Assembly: GCF_002086155.1 (NCBI RefSeq)
Contig: NZ_MVHE01000022.1
Span: 1 to 64,000, forward strand
DNA from: Mycobacterium angelicum
GTDB lineage: Bacteria; Actinomycetota; Actinomycetes; Mycobacteriales; Mycobacteriaceae
Length of the DNA: 64,000 nt
Direction of reading: 5' to 3'
Each line of letters begins with the position of its first letter. Within the stretch, counting starts at the first letter, position 1. Below the pieces are notes generated by a model. That model ran no database searches. It was not told the DNA's origin and worked only from the letters and a program-made list of their open reading frames with translations. Shown one piece after another: positions 1 to 9,025 of this stretch. The position numbers and the translations under genes are program-made.

Positions 1-521
1 CCACCGGCCCCGCCTGCGCCGATCAGCCCCGCGGCACCACCGGCCCCGCCGGCGACTCCGGTCGCGGTTTGCGTAAAGCCATTGCCGCCGTTGCCATACA
101 GCACGCCGCCGGCCCAGCCATTGGGATGTGCGGCCGTGCCATTAGCGCCATTGCCGACCAGCGGGCGCTGTAACACCGCCTCGGTGGGCGCGTTGACCAG
201 GGCAAGCACCGCGCGCTCGGCGGTCTGCAACGGCGAGGCGTTCGTAGCCTCGGCCAGCCCGTAGGCCCTCCCGGCGGCCCGCAGCGCCTGGACAAACCGG
301 TCGTGCAGCTCAGCGGCCTGCGCGGTGACGGCCTGGTACTGCTGAGCGTGGCTGCCGAACACGGCCGCGATCGCCGCCGACACCTCATCGGCGCCGGCGG
401 CCGCGAGGACGCTGGTCGGGCCGGCCGCGGCCTGGTTCGCATAATTGATCGCCACACCGATGTCAGCCAGATCCGACGCGGCAGCCGCCACATATTCCTG
501 CGTCACGCTCACAAACGACAT
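1..521 (-). CDS. PE_PGRS family protein (3' end outside window)
   Basis: The gene starts at the ATG at 521-519, preceded by a GGAGG ribosome site, and runs off the left edge. The N-terminus [16 protein letters not shown] continues into a PE domain of about 95 residues. A linker with the typical [11 protein letters not shown] stretch follows, and then Gly-Gly-Ala/Asn repeats begin, so this is a PE_PGRS protein rather than a PE-only one. PE proteins are usually exported by type VII (ESX) systems to the cell surface; the function of this one cannot be told from sequence. It lies outside the dormancy operons, and no DosR-like box is seen before it. Confidence 0.9.
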   Translation of the reverse strand, partial: MSFVSVTQEYVAAAASDLADIGVAINYANQAAAGPTSVLAAAGADEVSAAIAAVFGSHAQQYQAVTAQAAELHDRFVQALRAAGRAYGLAEATNASPLQTAERAVLALVNAPTEAVLQRPLVGNGANGTAAHPNGWAGGVLYGNGGNGFTQTATGVAGGAGGAAGLIGAGGAG

Positions 522-708
522 CGCGTACCTCCAATCACCAATCAGTGACCGAAGGTTTGCTGGTTTTGGTGCCGGTTCGGTCGCCGTGTACGAGTCACGT
601 GATGACGCTAAGAAACCGGCATGCCAGCGTCTAGCAAAAGTTTACGAAGTAACTATTGCACGCAACGCAAGCATCGAAAGGGCATCACCGTGGCGCACAC
701 GACGTCGG

Positions 709-2997
709 TTATGCACCTCCGCGGGCGTTCTCCAACAGCAACCGCCGCTCTGCGGCGGCAACCGTGCGACGGGTGGCGTCGACCGCATCCGGGTTGACCG
801 ACACCGAAGTGATCCCCATGCGGACCAGGTGTTCGGCGAAGGCCGGGTTGGTCGACGGCGCCTGCCCGCACAGCGAAGAGGTAATGCCGTGTTTGCGCGC
901 GGTCGCCACGATGCGACCGATCGCATCCAGCACAGCCTCATCGGATTCGTCGAACAGCTCGGCGCAAATATCGGAGTCGCGGTCGACGCCCAGGACCAAT
1001 TGGGTGAGGTCGTTACTGCCGATGGACACTCCGTCGATTCCCATGCCGACGTACTCGGGCAGCCAGTAGGTCACCGAAGGCACCTCGGCCATCACCCAGC
1101 GATGCAGACCCCGCTGCGAACCGAGCGGGCTGGAGTCGACCAATGACAGGCAGGTTTCCAGTTCCCATCGGGTGCGTACGAACGGAATCATCAGATGCAC
1201 GTTGGGATTCTGCTCGCGCACTCGCGCCAAGGCCTCGAGTTCCAGGGCGAACAAGTCCGGCTCTTTGATGTATCGGTAGCACCCGCGGTACCCGATCATC
1301 GGATTGTGCTCGGCCGGCTCGTAAGCATCACCGCCACGCAGGCCGCGAAACTCGTTGCTGCGGAAGTCGGTAGCGCGGTAGACGACTGGCCGGGGCGCGA
1401 ACGCCGACGCGATTCGGCCGATGGACCCCACCATGGCATCCACCAGTTTGGACTGCTCGTCGTGTGCGATGAGGTCGCGTGGGTGCCGCCCGGAAAGCGC
1501 TTGGGTAAGCATGAATTCCGCGCGCAACAGGCCCACCCCGTCGACATCCTGTGCCGCGACAGCTTCGGCCGAGTCGGGTATGGCCAGATTGACGTAGATC
1601 TTGGTGCCGGTGGTGACGCCGGCCGAAATGCTCACGGGCCGTTCGATCGTCGCAGCCTGCACCTGCGCTTTGGCGGCTCCCGCTACGACGTTCCCGTGCG
1701 CGCCGTCGACGGTCACCAGCTGGCCGTCGTGCAGGGTGGTCGTCGCGCCGCGAGCTCCCACCACGCACGGAACCATCAGCTCACGCGCGACGATCGCGGC
1801 GTGGCAGGTCATGCCGCCGGTCTCGGTGACCAGTGCGGCCGCCCGCCGGATGGCGGGCAACCAGTCCGGGTTGGTCATGGGGGCGACCAGAATCTCGTTG
1901 TCCAGCAATCGGTTTCCCTCTTGCGGCGTCTGCAGCACTCGGACCCGTCCCGACGCCGAGCCCGGCGCCGCGGGCAGTCCGCGTAACAACACACTCGAAT
2001 CGCCCGGCTCTTCGGTTCCGTTGTTGCCCAACGTGGTGATGGGCCTGGCCTGCACCAGCCACACTTGTCCCGAGGCGATCGCCCATTCGACGTCTTGCGG
2101 GCAGCCGTGGTGGGCCTCGGTGGCAATCGCCAGTTCGGCGACACGGCGCAGGGATGCGTCATCGAGAACCCGGGCTTCGGCCTGCGACGGCGTCAGCTCC
2201 ACCACTATGTCGTGGCCGTCGGGGCCGCGCTCGATCTTGAACGCCTGGTACCCGATTCGCACGTCGAGGACCTCGAGTGTCTTCTTGTCGACGAGATAGG
2301 TGTCTGGCTGGACCTTCCCGGACACCACCACCTCGCCGAGGCCGACGGCGGCCTCGATGACGAGATGATCCCGCTCCCCCGTGCTGGGGTCGGTGGTGAA
2401 TGCGACGCCCGACTGCTCGGAGGCGATCATCTGCTGGACGACGACGGCCATCGCGGGATCCGCCGTGAAGCCACGGCTGGCACGATAGGTGATTACCCGC
2501 GGGCTGAACAGCGAAGCCCAGCATTGCTTGACGGCGCCGATCAACTCGTCTTCGCCCATCACATTGGTCAGGGTCTGGTTCATTCCCGCGAACGACGCGT
2601 CGCGGCCGTCCTCGCCCGTTGCCGACGAACGCACCGCGACAACACAATTGGGCCCTAGCCGTTGGTAGGAGTCGAGCAGCCGGGTGCGAACGTCATCGCT
2701 CAAGCCGGCCTTGGTCACCAGAGTCTGCATCCGCCCGCACAGCTCCGAGAGCCGGGCGCTGTTGCCGATCTGCTCGAGTGCTTCGCGGTGCAGCGCGGCG
2801 AGTTCGGCGTCGACTCCGCCCGCCTGCATCGACGCCAGGTAGCTGCTTCGCATCAGCACGAATCCCGGTGGAACGGGAAGACCAGCAGCGACCAGCTCGC
2901 CCATGTTCGCGCCCTTACCGCCGGCTTCCTCGGCATCACTTAGCCGCAATGTCGCTATGTCCGAGGCGAAAGCGTTGACGTCAGTGTCTGTAGGCAT
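709..2997 (-). CDS. ppsA: Phosphoenolpyruvate synthase (pyruvate, water dikinase)
   Basis: 762 residues, close to the usual length of about 790. The N-terminal ATP/pyruvate-binding domain opens with [20 protein letters not shown]. The central swivelling domain carries the phospho-histidine in [13 protein letters not shown] (His399). The C-terminal PEP/pyruvate barrel has [16 protein letters not shown] and the catalytic cysteine in SLCGQAPS (Cys710). The enzyme converts pyruvate + ATP + water to PEP + AMP + Pi, so it could feed gluconeogenesis from pyruvate or lactate in non-growing cells. Last gene of a minus-strand run USP - kinase - ppsA, 3 bp after the kinase stop. No linked regulatory protein was seen. 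A PPDK is less likely because the order and length fit PEP synthase. Confidence 0.9.
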   Translation of the reverse strand: MPTDTDVNAFASDIATLRLSDAEEAGGKGANMGELVAAGLPVPPGFVLMRSSYLASMQAGGVDAELAALHREALEQIGNSARLSELCGRMQTLVTKAGLSDDVRTRLLDSYQRLGPNCVVAVRSSATGEDGRDASFAGMNQTLTNVMGEDELIGAVKQCWASLFSPRVITYRASRGFTADPAMAVVVQQMIASEQSGVAFTTDPSTGERDHLVIEAAVGLGEVVVSGKVQPDTYLVDKKTLEVLDVRIGYQAFKIERGPDGHDIVVELTPSQAEARVLDDASLRRVAELAIATEAHHGCPQDVEWAIASGQVWLVQARPITTLGNNGTEEPGDSSVLLRGLPAAPGSASGRVRVLQTPQEGNRLLDNEILVAPMTNPDWLPAIRRAAALVTETGGMTCHAAIVARELMVPCVVGARGATTTLHDGQLVTVDGAHGNVVAGAAKAQVQAATIERPVSISAGVTTGTKIYVNLAIPDSAEAVAAQDVDGVGLLRAEFMLTQALSGRHPRDLIAHDEQSKLVDAMVGSIGRIASAFAPRPVVYRATDFRSNEFRGLRGGDAYEPAEHNPMIGYRGCYRYIKEPDLFALELEALARVREQNPNVHLMIPFVRTRWELETCLSLVDSSPLGSQRGLHRWVMAEVPSVTYWLPEYVGMGIDGVSIGSNDLTQLVLGVDRDSDICAELFDESDEAVLDAIGRIVATARKHGITSSLCGQAPSTNPAFAEHLVRMGITSVSVNPDAVDATRRTVAAAERRLLLENARGGA

Positions 2998-3000
2998 TTC

Positions 3001-4527
3001 CTACTCCTTCCAGTTGGCTCGACGCCAGATGTCGCGAGCCTCTCGTAATGAATCCTCAAGCGGCCGATCGGTTTGCAGTACGTGCGCGGTGTCCCAGCCG
3101 TTGTGTTGTGCGGCCAGGGCAGCGGCGATCTCCGGCGTCGCGTCGGAGTTACCCGGCTCTCTCGTCCGGACCCTGCCCGCCGCCGCATCGACAGGCGCGG
3201 CGCACATCAACTCGACCAGTGCCGAATGTGTTTCGGTTGCAAGGCAATGAGCCAGTGCACGAATGTGGGGATCACGCCAGGTGGCGTCGAGAATCACTGA
3301 TTGCCCATTGACCAGATGCTCACCGGCCCGGCGCAGCGCCACCTCGTAGACGGCCATGACGTTTTGCGGGCGGTAAAGTCCGGCGTCCAAGACGCCGGGC
3401 TCTCCTGCGATGGCGCCCTGATCGCGCAGCTCTCGGCGCACCTCATCAGTGGAGATGACCTGGGCCCCAACGTGTTCAGCGAGTGCGGCCGCCAAAGTAG
3501 ACTTCCCGGTGCCGGGATTTCCCCCGACGAGCGCCAGCCGGACGCCGCCGTCTTCCAGGTGCCAGGTTGCGATGGCGAGGTGACAGGCGGCGTCCATCCC
3601 GGCCTGCGCTGCGCCCTGGGACAGCCGGACACAGTCGACCTTGGCCCGGACCAATGCTCGATAGGCGACATAGAAGTCGCGCAGTGACGCCGGCGCCGAA
3701 TCGGCCGAATGGGCTTCGTAGCGTTCCAGGAAATAATCACCAAGGTCTTTTCGACCCAGGAATTCCAGATCCATCGCCAGGAACGCGGCGTCGTCGATGC
3801 GATCGACATACCGCAGTGCGTCGTCGAACTCCAGGCAATCGAGGATGGCCGGCTCGCCGCGTACCCAGAAGATGTCGTCGGCGAGCAGATCGCCGTGGCC
3901 GTCGACGATGCATCCCTGCGCAATGCGGTCGGCGAACAACGCCGCGCGACCCGCGATGAATTCGGTGAACAGCTGCTGAATCCGTGCCAGCGACTCCTCG
4001 GAAAAGGTTGCACCCGCATAGCGCTGCAGTTCCTGCAGGTTGTCCATCCAGCGTCGGTTAACGGCTTCGGTGCTGCCTTGTGCGTCGATCGCCGGGCTAC
4101 GTTCGGCGCGCTCGTGAAAGCGAGCCAGCACCCTGGCAATGGCGTTCAGCACGCCTCGGACCGACTCGTCGTCTTCCCCGGTGCGCCCGCGTGTGACCAA
4201 TGCCGCCAATCGGTCCCGGTCGCGATAGCGGCGCATGACGACGAACGGTTCGGGCGGACCTCCGGCGGGATCCTCGAGATGGGCGATCCCGAGGTAAGTG
4301 CCCGCGGACAGCCGGCTGTTCAACGCGACTTCCCGGCGACACGCGTGTTCGCGCAACTCGGGTGTGCGGAAGTCGAGGAAGTCGGTTAGCACCGGCTTTT
4401 TGGCCTTGTAGGCCCGGTCGCCGACCAGCAGCACCACGCCGGTGTGGGTTTCGTGAACCTCGACGTAGGCCCCCGCCGCGGCCGTCAGTGACCCGGCGGT
4501 ATCGGTGGTAGGGATCGTGGCATTCAT
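3001..4527 (-). CDS. APH-like/P-loop kinase fusion, Rv2004c homologue
   Basis: 508 residues in two parts. The N-terminal ~310 residues resemble aminoglycoside-phosphotransferase kinases (VDGHGDLLADDIFW, then ILDCLEFDDALR). The C-terminal part is a nucleotide kinase with a Walker A motif GGNPGTGKSTLA (Lys342) and a second Asp-containing strand near VILDAT. The architecture, length and position beside the USP match M. tuberculosis Rv2004c (498 aa), a DosR-regulon member of unknown substrate. It starts at an ATG 35 bp downstream of the USP stop, so it is probably cotranscribed from the box at 5503. The substrate is unknown. Confidence 0.85.
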   Translation of the reverse strand: MNATIPTTDTAGSLTAAAGAYVEVHETHTGVVLLVGDRAYKAKKPVLTDFLDFRTPELREHACRREVALNSRLSAGTYLGIAHLEDPAGGPPEPFVVMRRYRDRDRLAALVTRGRTGEDDESVRGVLNAIARVLARFHERAERSPAIDAQGSTEAVNRRWMDNLQELQRYAGATFSEESLARIQQLFTEFIAGRAALFADRIAQGCIVDGHGDLLADDIFWVRGEPAILDCLEFDDALRYVDRIDDAAFLAMDLEFLGRKDLGDYFLERYEAHSADSAPASLRDFYVAYRALVRAKVDCVRLSQGAAQAGMDAACHLAIATWHLEDGGVRLALVGGNPGTGKSTLAAALAEHVGAQVISTDEVRRELRDQGAIAGEPGVLDAGLYRPQNVMAVYEVALRRAGEHLVNGQSVILDATWRDPHIRALAHCLATETHSALVELMCAAPVDAAAGRVRTREPGNSDATPEIAAALAAQHNGWDTAHVLQTDRPLEDSLREARDIWRRANWKE

Positions 4528-4562
4528 GACGTTGAGTCAGCTCGGCATCGGGGATTCCAGCG

Positions 4563-5450
4563 TCACGACTGTCGTGCCACGATGACCGGGATATGAACCG
4601 AGTGGACGACCGCGTTGCTGACCGAGCCCAGCAGCATTCCGGCCAAGCCGCCTCGGCCGTGGCTGCCAACGACGACGAGCTGAGCCGAAGACGCATCTTT
4701 GAGCAGGCGCCGCGCGGGGCGATCGCACACAACGGAGCGGTGGACCTTCACGTCGGGATAGCGTTCTTGCCAGCCCGCCAAACGTTCGGCCAGAATCTGC
4801 GCCGCTTCCTCCTGGCATGCAGACCAGTCCAGCCCCGGCAGTTCCACCACTTCGACGTCGCTCCACGCGTGTACCGCATTCAGCTCCACGCCGCGGCGCG
4901 ACGCTTCGTCAAAAGCAATGGCGGTCGCCAGCTCTGACGCCGGTGAGCCGTCGATTCCCAACAGCACCGGAGCCGACTCGGGATCAATCGGATGGGGCTC
5001 CGAGGCGCCTTCCTCCCGGATCACCGCTACCGGACAGTTCGCCCTTCGCACCACGCCCGAACTGACCGAGCCGAGCAATCCGCGCGCGACCGCACCCCGC
5101 CCGTGGCTACCGACGACCAGTATCTCGGCCTCCCGGGATAGCTCGATGAGTGTGGGAGTGGGCGGCGACCAGATGAGCTGGCTGGAAATGTGAACCTTGT
5201 CCGACGCCAAAGCGTCCTTGACCATCTTGATCGCCTGCTCAATGACTTGGCGGCCGTCTTCTTCCAACCACACCGAGATGCCGGCAAGCATCGGCATCTC
5301 CGGCCACGTCGGAGCGAGATTCACCATGTGCACCAAGGTCAGTGGGAGGCCGCGCAGCGCGGCATCGCGCGCCGCCCAACAGACCGCCGAATTCGAGGCG
5401 GGCGACCCGTCGACTCCGACCACGATGCCATGACGTTTGGGTGTGGACAT
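4563..5450 (-). CDS. Universal stress protein, tandem domain (Rv2005c-like)
   Basis: 295 residues with two USP domains, each starting GI/VVGVDGSPAS and ending with the ATP-binding G-2x-G-9x-G-S/T motif (VVGSHGRGAVARGLLGS and VVGSHGRGGLAGMLLGS). The ATG at 5450 is chosen because it follows a GAGGGAGAAC ribosome site; an upstream in-frame extension to 5534 would run over the DosR box. Length and gene order (USP, Rv2004c-like kinase) match Rv2005c. USPs of this class bind ATP and slow growth in M. tuberculosis (known for Rv2623). First gene of an operon with the kinase and ppsA. Confidence 0.92.
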   Translation of the reverse strand: MSTPKRHGIVVGVDGSPASNSAVCWAARDAALRGLPLTLVHMVNLAPTWPEMPMLAGISVWLEEDGRQVIEQAIKMVKDALASDKVHISSQLIWSPPTPTLIELSREAEILVVGSHGRGAVARGLLGSVSSGVVRRANCPVAVIREEGASEPHPIDPESAPVLLGIDGSPASELATAIAFDEASRRGVELNAVHAWSDVEVVELPGLDWSACQEEAAQILAERLAGWQERYPDVKVHRSVVCDRPARRLLKDASSAQLVVVGSHGRGGLAGMLLGSVSNAVVHSVHIPVIVARQS

Positions 5451-5502
5451 TTGTTCTCCCTCAACAAGTAATTGCAACGGTAGTGACCACGCGGTGGTTG
5501 GT

Positions 5503-5522
5503 CGTGAGGCTTTAGTCCCCAA
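5503..5522 (-). promoter_or_regulatory. DosR-box-like site before the USP/kinase/ppsA operon
   Basis: Read on the minus strand: TTGGGGACTAAAGCCTCACG. About 15 of 20 positions fit the DosR consensus, with a perfect left half. It ends 53 bp upstream of the USP start codon, a normal distance for a DosR site. Confidence 0.7.
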
Positions 5523-5585
5523 CCGCATGGACATGCGACCTCAGATGCAACCCGTGGCGTCGAGGACGCGAGCGGCAGCCGACGA

Positions 5586-7955
5586 TCACAATGGCGTTGG
5601 TGTACCCCGTTTTTCGTCTTGCTCGATATCGTCGACAGCAAGAATGAAGTAGCTTTCCTCTTCCTGGGCGAAGTGCAGACGCAACAGCGCATACAGTCCG
5701 TACAGGCACGCCAAGAGGTCGCCGACTTGGTCCTGCTGGATGCCGCCGGCGGCTTGGGCAAGGGCCAGATGGGTGCCGATGCGGTCGGACATCCGCCGGA
5801 TTTCGGCGTGCATTCGACTCATGGTGGCGGTCGCTTCGCCGCTGCCCAGGGGGCGCGCCAACGCCGGGTAAAGCTGAGTTTCCTCGGCGTCCTCGTGCGG
5901 CAGAATTCGTTCGGTCAGCAAGGTATGCACTGCCCCCAGCGACTCCAGGGCCGCACCAGGCGGACCGGAGACCAGTTCGTCGGCGGTGGCGCGCAGCCGT
6001 CCGACGGTGTCGCGAAGCCGGTCGTGTTCTGCGGCGAAGCGGTGCAGCAGCTGCTCGGTGCCCGCGGCTAACGACACGTCGGTGGCGGGGTCGCCGCGCA
6101 GCGCACGCAGGGCGTTGAGGATGACGGCCAGATCGATACCCTCTTGCAGCAGTGCCCCGGCTGCGGGCGGCAACCAGCCCAGTGCGGCAATCCCCATGGC
6201 CATCAGTGACAGGGTCATGCCGACGACCGCGCTTTGTACGGCGATGCGACGTGACCAGCGTGCGATGTCCATCGCGTCGGCCAGCCGGTCCAGCCGATCG
6301 GTGGTGAGGACGATGTCGGCGGCTTCCGACGAAGCGGTGGCCCCGCGCCCACCCATGGCCACCCCGACGGTGGCCGCGGCCAGCGCCGGAGCGTCATTGA
6401 CGCCGTCGCCCACCATCACCGTGACCGCGCGTGCGGTTTCGGCACGCACGGCAGCGAATTTGTCGGCCGGAGTCTGGTCGGCATAGACCTCATCCAGACC
6501 CAGGATGGTGGCCACCTCGCGAGTCGGTTCGGCCCGGTCGCCGGTGAGCAGGATCAACCGGGTGAATCCGGCCTCGCGCAACCGCCGCACCGTGCGCGGG
6601 GCCTGCCAGCGCAACGGATCCCGCAACAACAGGGCACCCGCCGGCTCACCGTCCAGCCACACCCAGGCGATCGCTGCGCCGTCCAGCCGCGCCCGGTTGA
6701 GTACCGACTCCACCCACGGGCCGGTGACGGTGTCCGCCGGCAACTTGCCGACCGACACTCGACGCCCGTCGACGGTCGCGGCCACACCGTGGCCCGGCTG
6801 CTCGACCACATCGGTTGGCAGCGACAGCTGCAGGCCCCGGTTGAGCGCCTCGGTGACGATGGCCTCGGCCAGTACATGCGGGGAGAATTGGTCGGCCGAA
6901 GCGGCCAGCCGCAACAGGTCGGCCGCGTCGACACCGGGCGTGACCGGCAGATCGATGACCGCCGGTCGTCCCATGGTCAGGGTGCCCGTCTTATCCATCG
7001 CCAAAGTCGTTGCGTGCCCTAGGTTTTCCAGTGCGCCGCCGCTGCGGATGACCACTCCGGCACGCGACGCCCGGGATAGACCGGCGACGATCGCCACCGG
7101 CGCGGCCAGCAGTAGCGGGCATGGGGTGGCGACTACCAGGACCGCGACGGCTCGCACGGCCGACCCGCTGACCAGCCAGGCCACCCCGGCCAATAGCAGT
7201 GTCAGCGGCAGGAACCAGGCCGCAAACCGGTCGGCCAACCGGACGATCGGCGCGCTCTCGGCGCCGGCTTGCTGCGCCATCCGCACGATGCCGGCGTATG
7301 TACTGTCGTCGGCGCTGGCGGTGGCACGAACCTCGAAAACGCTGCCCGCGTTGACCACACCGCTACGGACGGGTTCACCGACCGCCCGTTCGACCTGCAG
7401 CGACTCCCCCGTCAGCGCCGACTCGTCCAGAACTGCCACCAGGTCGACGATTCGGCCGTCCACCGGGACGACCTCGCCGGGGCCGACCACCAAGGTGTCG
7501 TTGACCGCCACCTCCGCCAGCGGGATCACGCTGACCTGGGTTCCGACCCGTCGCCGCGCGAACCGCGGAGCACGTTCGAGCAGACCTCGCAGATCCCGCG
7601 AGGCCCGGCGCTCGGCGGCAGCGTCGAGCGCCCGGCCACCGGCCAGCATCACCGCGATCAATGCGCCTGCCAGATACTCGCCAACCAAAAGGGTGCCGAT
7701 CAGCGACAGCACCGCGACGACGTCCACGCCGACGCGTCCTCGACGCAACGCGACCACTACCCATACCAGCGCGGGCATGATCGCCACCGCGGTGGCCGCA
7801 ATCCAGCAACTATCGGCCAGCGTCGGCCTGCCGATCAGCCAGGCGACCCCACCGGCGGCCAGGCCGCTGACCGTGAGCACCACCATGCCCAACTCAACCA
7901 GCCAACGCAGCCGCCACATCCGTAGGCCCCCCGCGGTTTCCGCGCCAGCGACCAT
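5586..7955 (-). CDS. P1B-5-type heavy-metal ATPase with C-terminal hemerythrin domain
   Basis: 789 residues. There is no N-terminal CXXC metal-binding domain. The core has the actuator LDESALTGES, the transmembrane metal motif ATPCPLLLAAP (Cys279, TPC class), the phosphorylated DKTGTLTMG (Asp321) and the hinge [23 protein letters not shown]. From about residue 636 a hemerythrin-like helical bundle follows, with ligands His644, His687-x3-Glu691, His716 and His761-x3-Glu765, the full di-iron set. TPC-motif P1B-5 pumps with hemerythrin tails are known (Sinorhizobium Nia, linked to Fe/Ni export). It starts 46 bp after an USP stop and is probably in its operon. Inference: metal export, probably iron or nickel, gated by oxygen or iron state. 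Confidence 0.88.
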   Translation of the reverse strand: MVAGAETAGGLRMWRLRWLVELGMVVLTVSGLAAGGVAWLIGRPTLADSCWIAATAVAIMPALVWVVVALRRGRVGVDVVAVLSLIGTLLVGEYLAGALIAVMLAGGRALDAAAERRASRDLRGLLERAPRFARRRVGTQVSVIPLAEVAVNDTLVVGPGEVVPVDGRIVDLVAVLDESALTGESLQVERAVGEPVRSGVVNAGSVFEVRATASADDSTYAGIVRMAQQAGAESAPIVRLADRFAAWFLPLTLLLAGVAWLVSGSAVRAVAVLVVATPCPLLLAAPVAIVAGLSRASRAGVVIRSGGALENLGHATTLAMDKTGTLTMGRPAVIDLPVTPGVDAADLLRLAASADQFSPHVLAEAIVTEALNRGLQLSLPTDVVEQPGHGVAATVDGRRVSVGKLPADTVTGPWVESVLNRARLDGAAIAWVWLDGEPAGALLLRDPLRWQAPRTVRRLREAGFTRLILLTGDRAEPTREVATILGLDEVYADQTPADKFAAVRAETARAVTVMVGDGVNDAPALAAATVGVAMGGRGATASSEAADIVLTTDRLDRLADAMDIARWSRRIAVQSAVVGMTLSLMAMGIAALGWLPPAAGALLQEGIDLAVILNALRALRGDPATDVSLAAGTEQLLHRFAAEHDRLRDTVGRLRATADELVSGPPGAALESLGAVHTLLTERILPHEDAEETQLYPALARPLGSGEATATMSRMHAEIRRMSDRIGTHLALAQAAGGIQQDQVGDLLACLYGLYALLRLHFAQEEESYFILAVDDIEQDEKRGTPTPL

Positions 7956-8001
7956 CGCCGAACCCCGTAAATTGTTGCCGAATAAGGTATTTCACGCACT
8001 C

Positions 8002-8880
8002 CTATGCCGGGCGTGCCACGATCACCGGCGCACAGACCGAGTGCACAACCGCGTTGCCGACCGAACCCAGCAGCATGCCGGTCAACCCGCCGCGGCCGTG
8101 GCTGCCCACGACTACCAGCTGAGCGGTTTGCGACTCGTCGATCAGAGCGCGACCGGGGTGATCGAGAACGACCACCCGGTTCACCTTGACATCTGGATAG
8201 CGTTCCTGCCAGCCCGCCAGGTATTCGGCCAGGCTGCGCTCGGCTTCTGCTTGCCAGTCCAGCCACGGCAGCTGATACACCGCGATATCGCTCCATGCGT
8301 GCAATGCAGTGAGTTCCACACCCCGGCGCGACGCTTCGTCGAATGCGATGGCCAGCGCAAGCTCGGAGACCGGCGAGCAATCGATGCCCACCACAACTGG
8401 GGCCCGATTGGACCGCGGCAGCCACGAAGCCTCGTCGCGGATGACCGCGACCGGGCACCTGGCGCTGTGCACCACACCCGAACTCACCGAGCCCAGCAGG
8501 GTCCGCTCGACCGCGCCGCGCCCGGTGGAGCCGACGACGACCATCTCGGCATCGTCGGACATCTCGACGAGCGTCGGTACCGGAGGCGAACACTTCATTT
8601 CGTGGGTCATCGCGATCGGTCGTTCGGTTGCCGCGACGTCTTCGGCGATCTTGACCGCCTGCTCGAGCACCTGACGGCCATCTTCCTCCTGCCACAACGC
8701 AATTCCGTTCGGCATGGGCATCTGCGGATAGGTGGGCACGAATGCTCGCAGCATATGGACCACAGTCAGCGGGACGTTGCGCAGCGCCGCCTCGTGCGCC
8801 GCCCAATAGACTGCGGCATTCGATGCGGCGGATCCGTCGACGCCGACGACGATGCCATAACGCTTCAAGGTGGTGGACAT
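8002..8880 (-). CDS. Universal stress protein, tandem domain (Rv2026c/Rv1996-like)
   Basis: 292 residues with two USP domains; the ATP-loop motifs are VVGSTGRGAVERTLLGS and VVGSHGRGGLTGMLLGS. The ATG at 8880 follows a clear AAGGAG ribosome site. It is the closest paralogue in the window of the USP at 4563-5450; both share the segment EASRRGVEL followed by an HAWSD motif in domain two. First gene of a two-gene unit with the P1B ATPase, behind a DosR-like box. Confidence 0.92.
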   Translation of the reverse strand: MSTTLKRYGIVVGVDGSAASNAAVYWAAHEAALRNVPLTVVHMLRAFVPTYPQMPMPNGIALWQEEDGRQVLEQAVKIAEDVAATERPIAMTHEMKCSPPVPTLVEMSDDAEMVVVGSTGRGAVERTLLGSVSSGVVHSARCPVAVIRDEASWLPRSNRAPVVVGIDCSPVSELALAIAFDEASRRGVELTALHAWSDIAVYQLPWLDWQAEAERSLAEYLAGWQERYPDVKVNRVVVLDHPGRALIDESQTAQLVVVGSHGRGGLTGMLLGSVGNAVVHSVCAPVIVARPA

Positions 8881-8933
8881 GTTGCTCTCCTTAGTCCGTC
8901 ACCCAAAACGCTATTGCGGGAATTCTCGCCAGG

Positions 8934-8953
8934 CTGGGGCCTTTAGTCCTCTA
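8934..8953 (-). promoter_or_regulatory. DosR-box-like site, USP/otsB1 divergent region
   Basis: Minus-strand reading TAGAGGACTAAAGGCCCCAG fits about 16 of 20 consensus positions. It sits 54 bp before the USP start and 73 bp before the divergent OtsB1-like start at 9026, so it could serve both. Confidence 0.65.
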
Positions 8954-9025
8954 ACGGGTAGCCCTGAGACCCTCATCGACCGCACGGGGTAGATCGCGGC
9001 TCATGCCGGTGGCATCGTCACAAGG

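Noticed and set aside
709-2997. Pyruvate phosphate dikinase instead of PEP synthase
   Set aside because: Length, domain order and the SLCGQAPS motif fit PEP synthase better.
6505-8946. 813-codon plus-strand open frame opposite the P1B ATPase and USP
   Set aside because: Composition is Arg/Ser/Thr/Pro-rich without any motif, and it is fully antisense to two strong genes; a GC-rich shadow.
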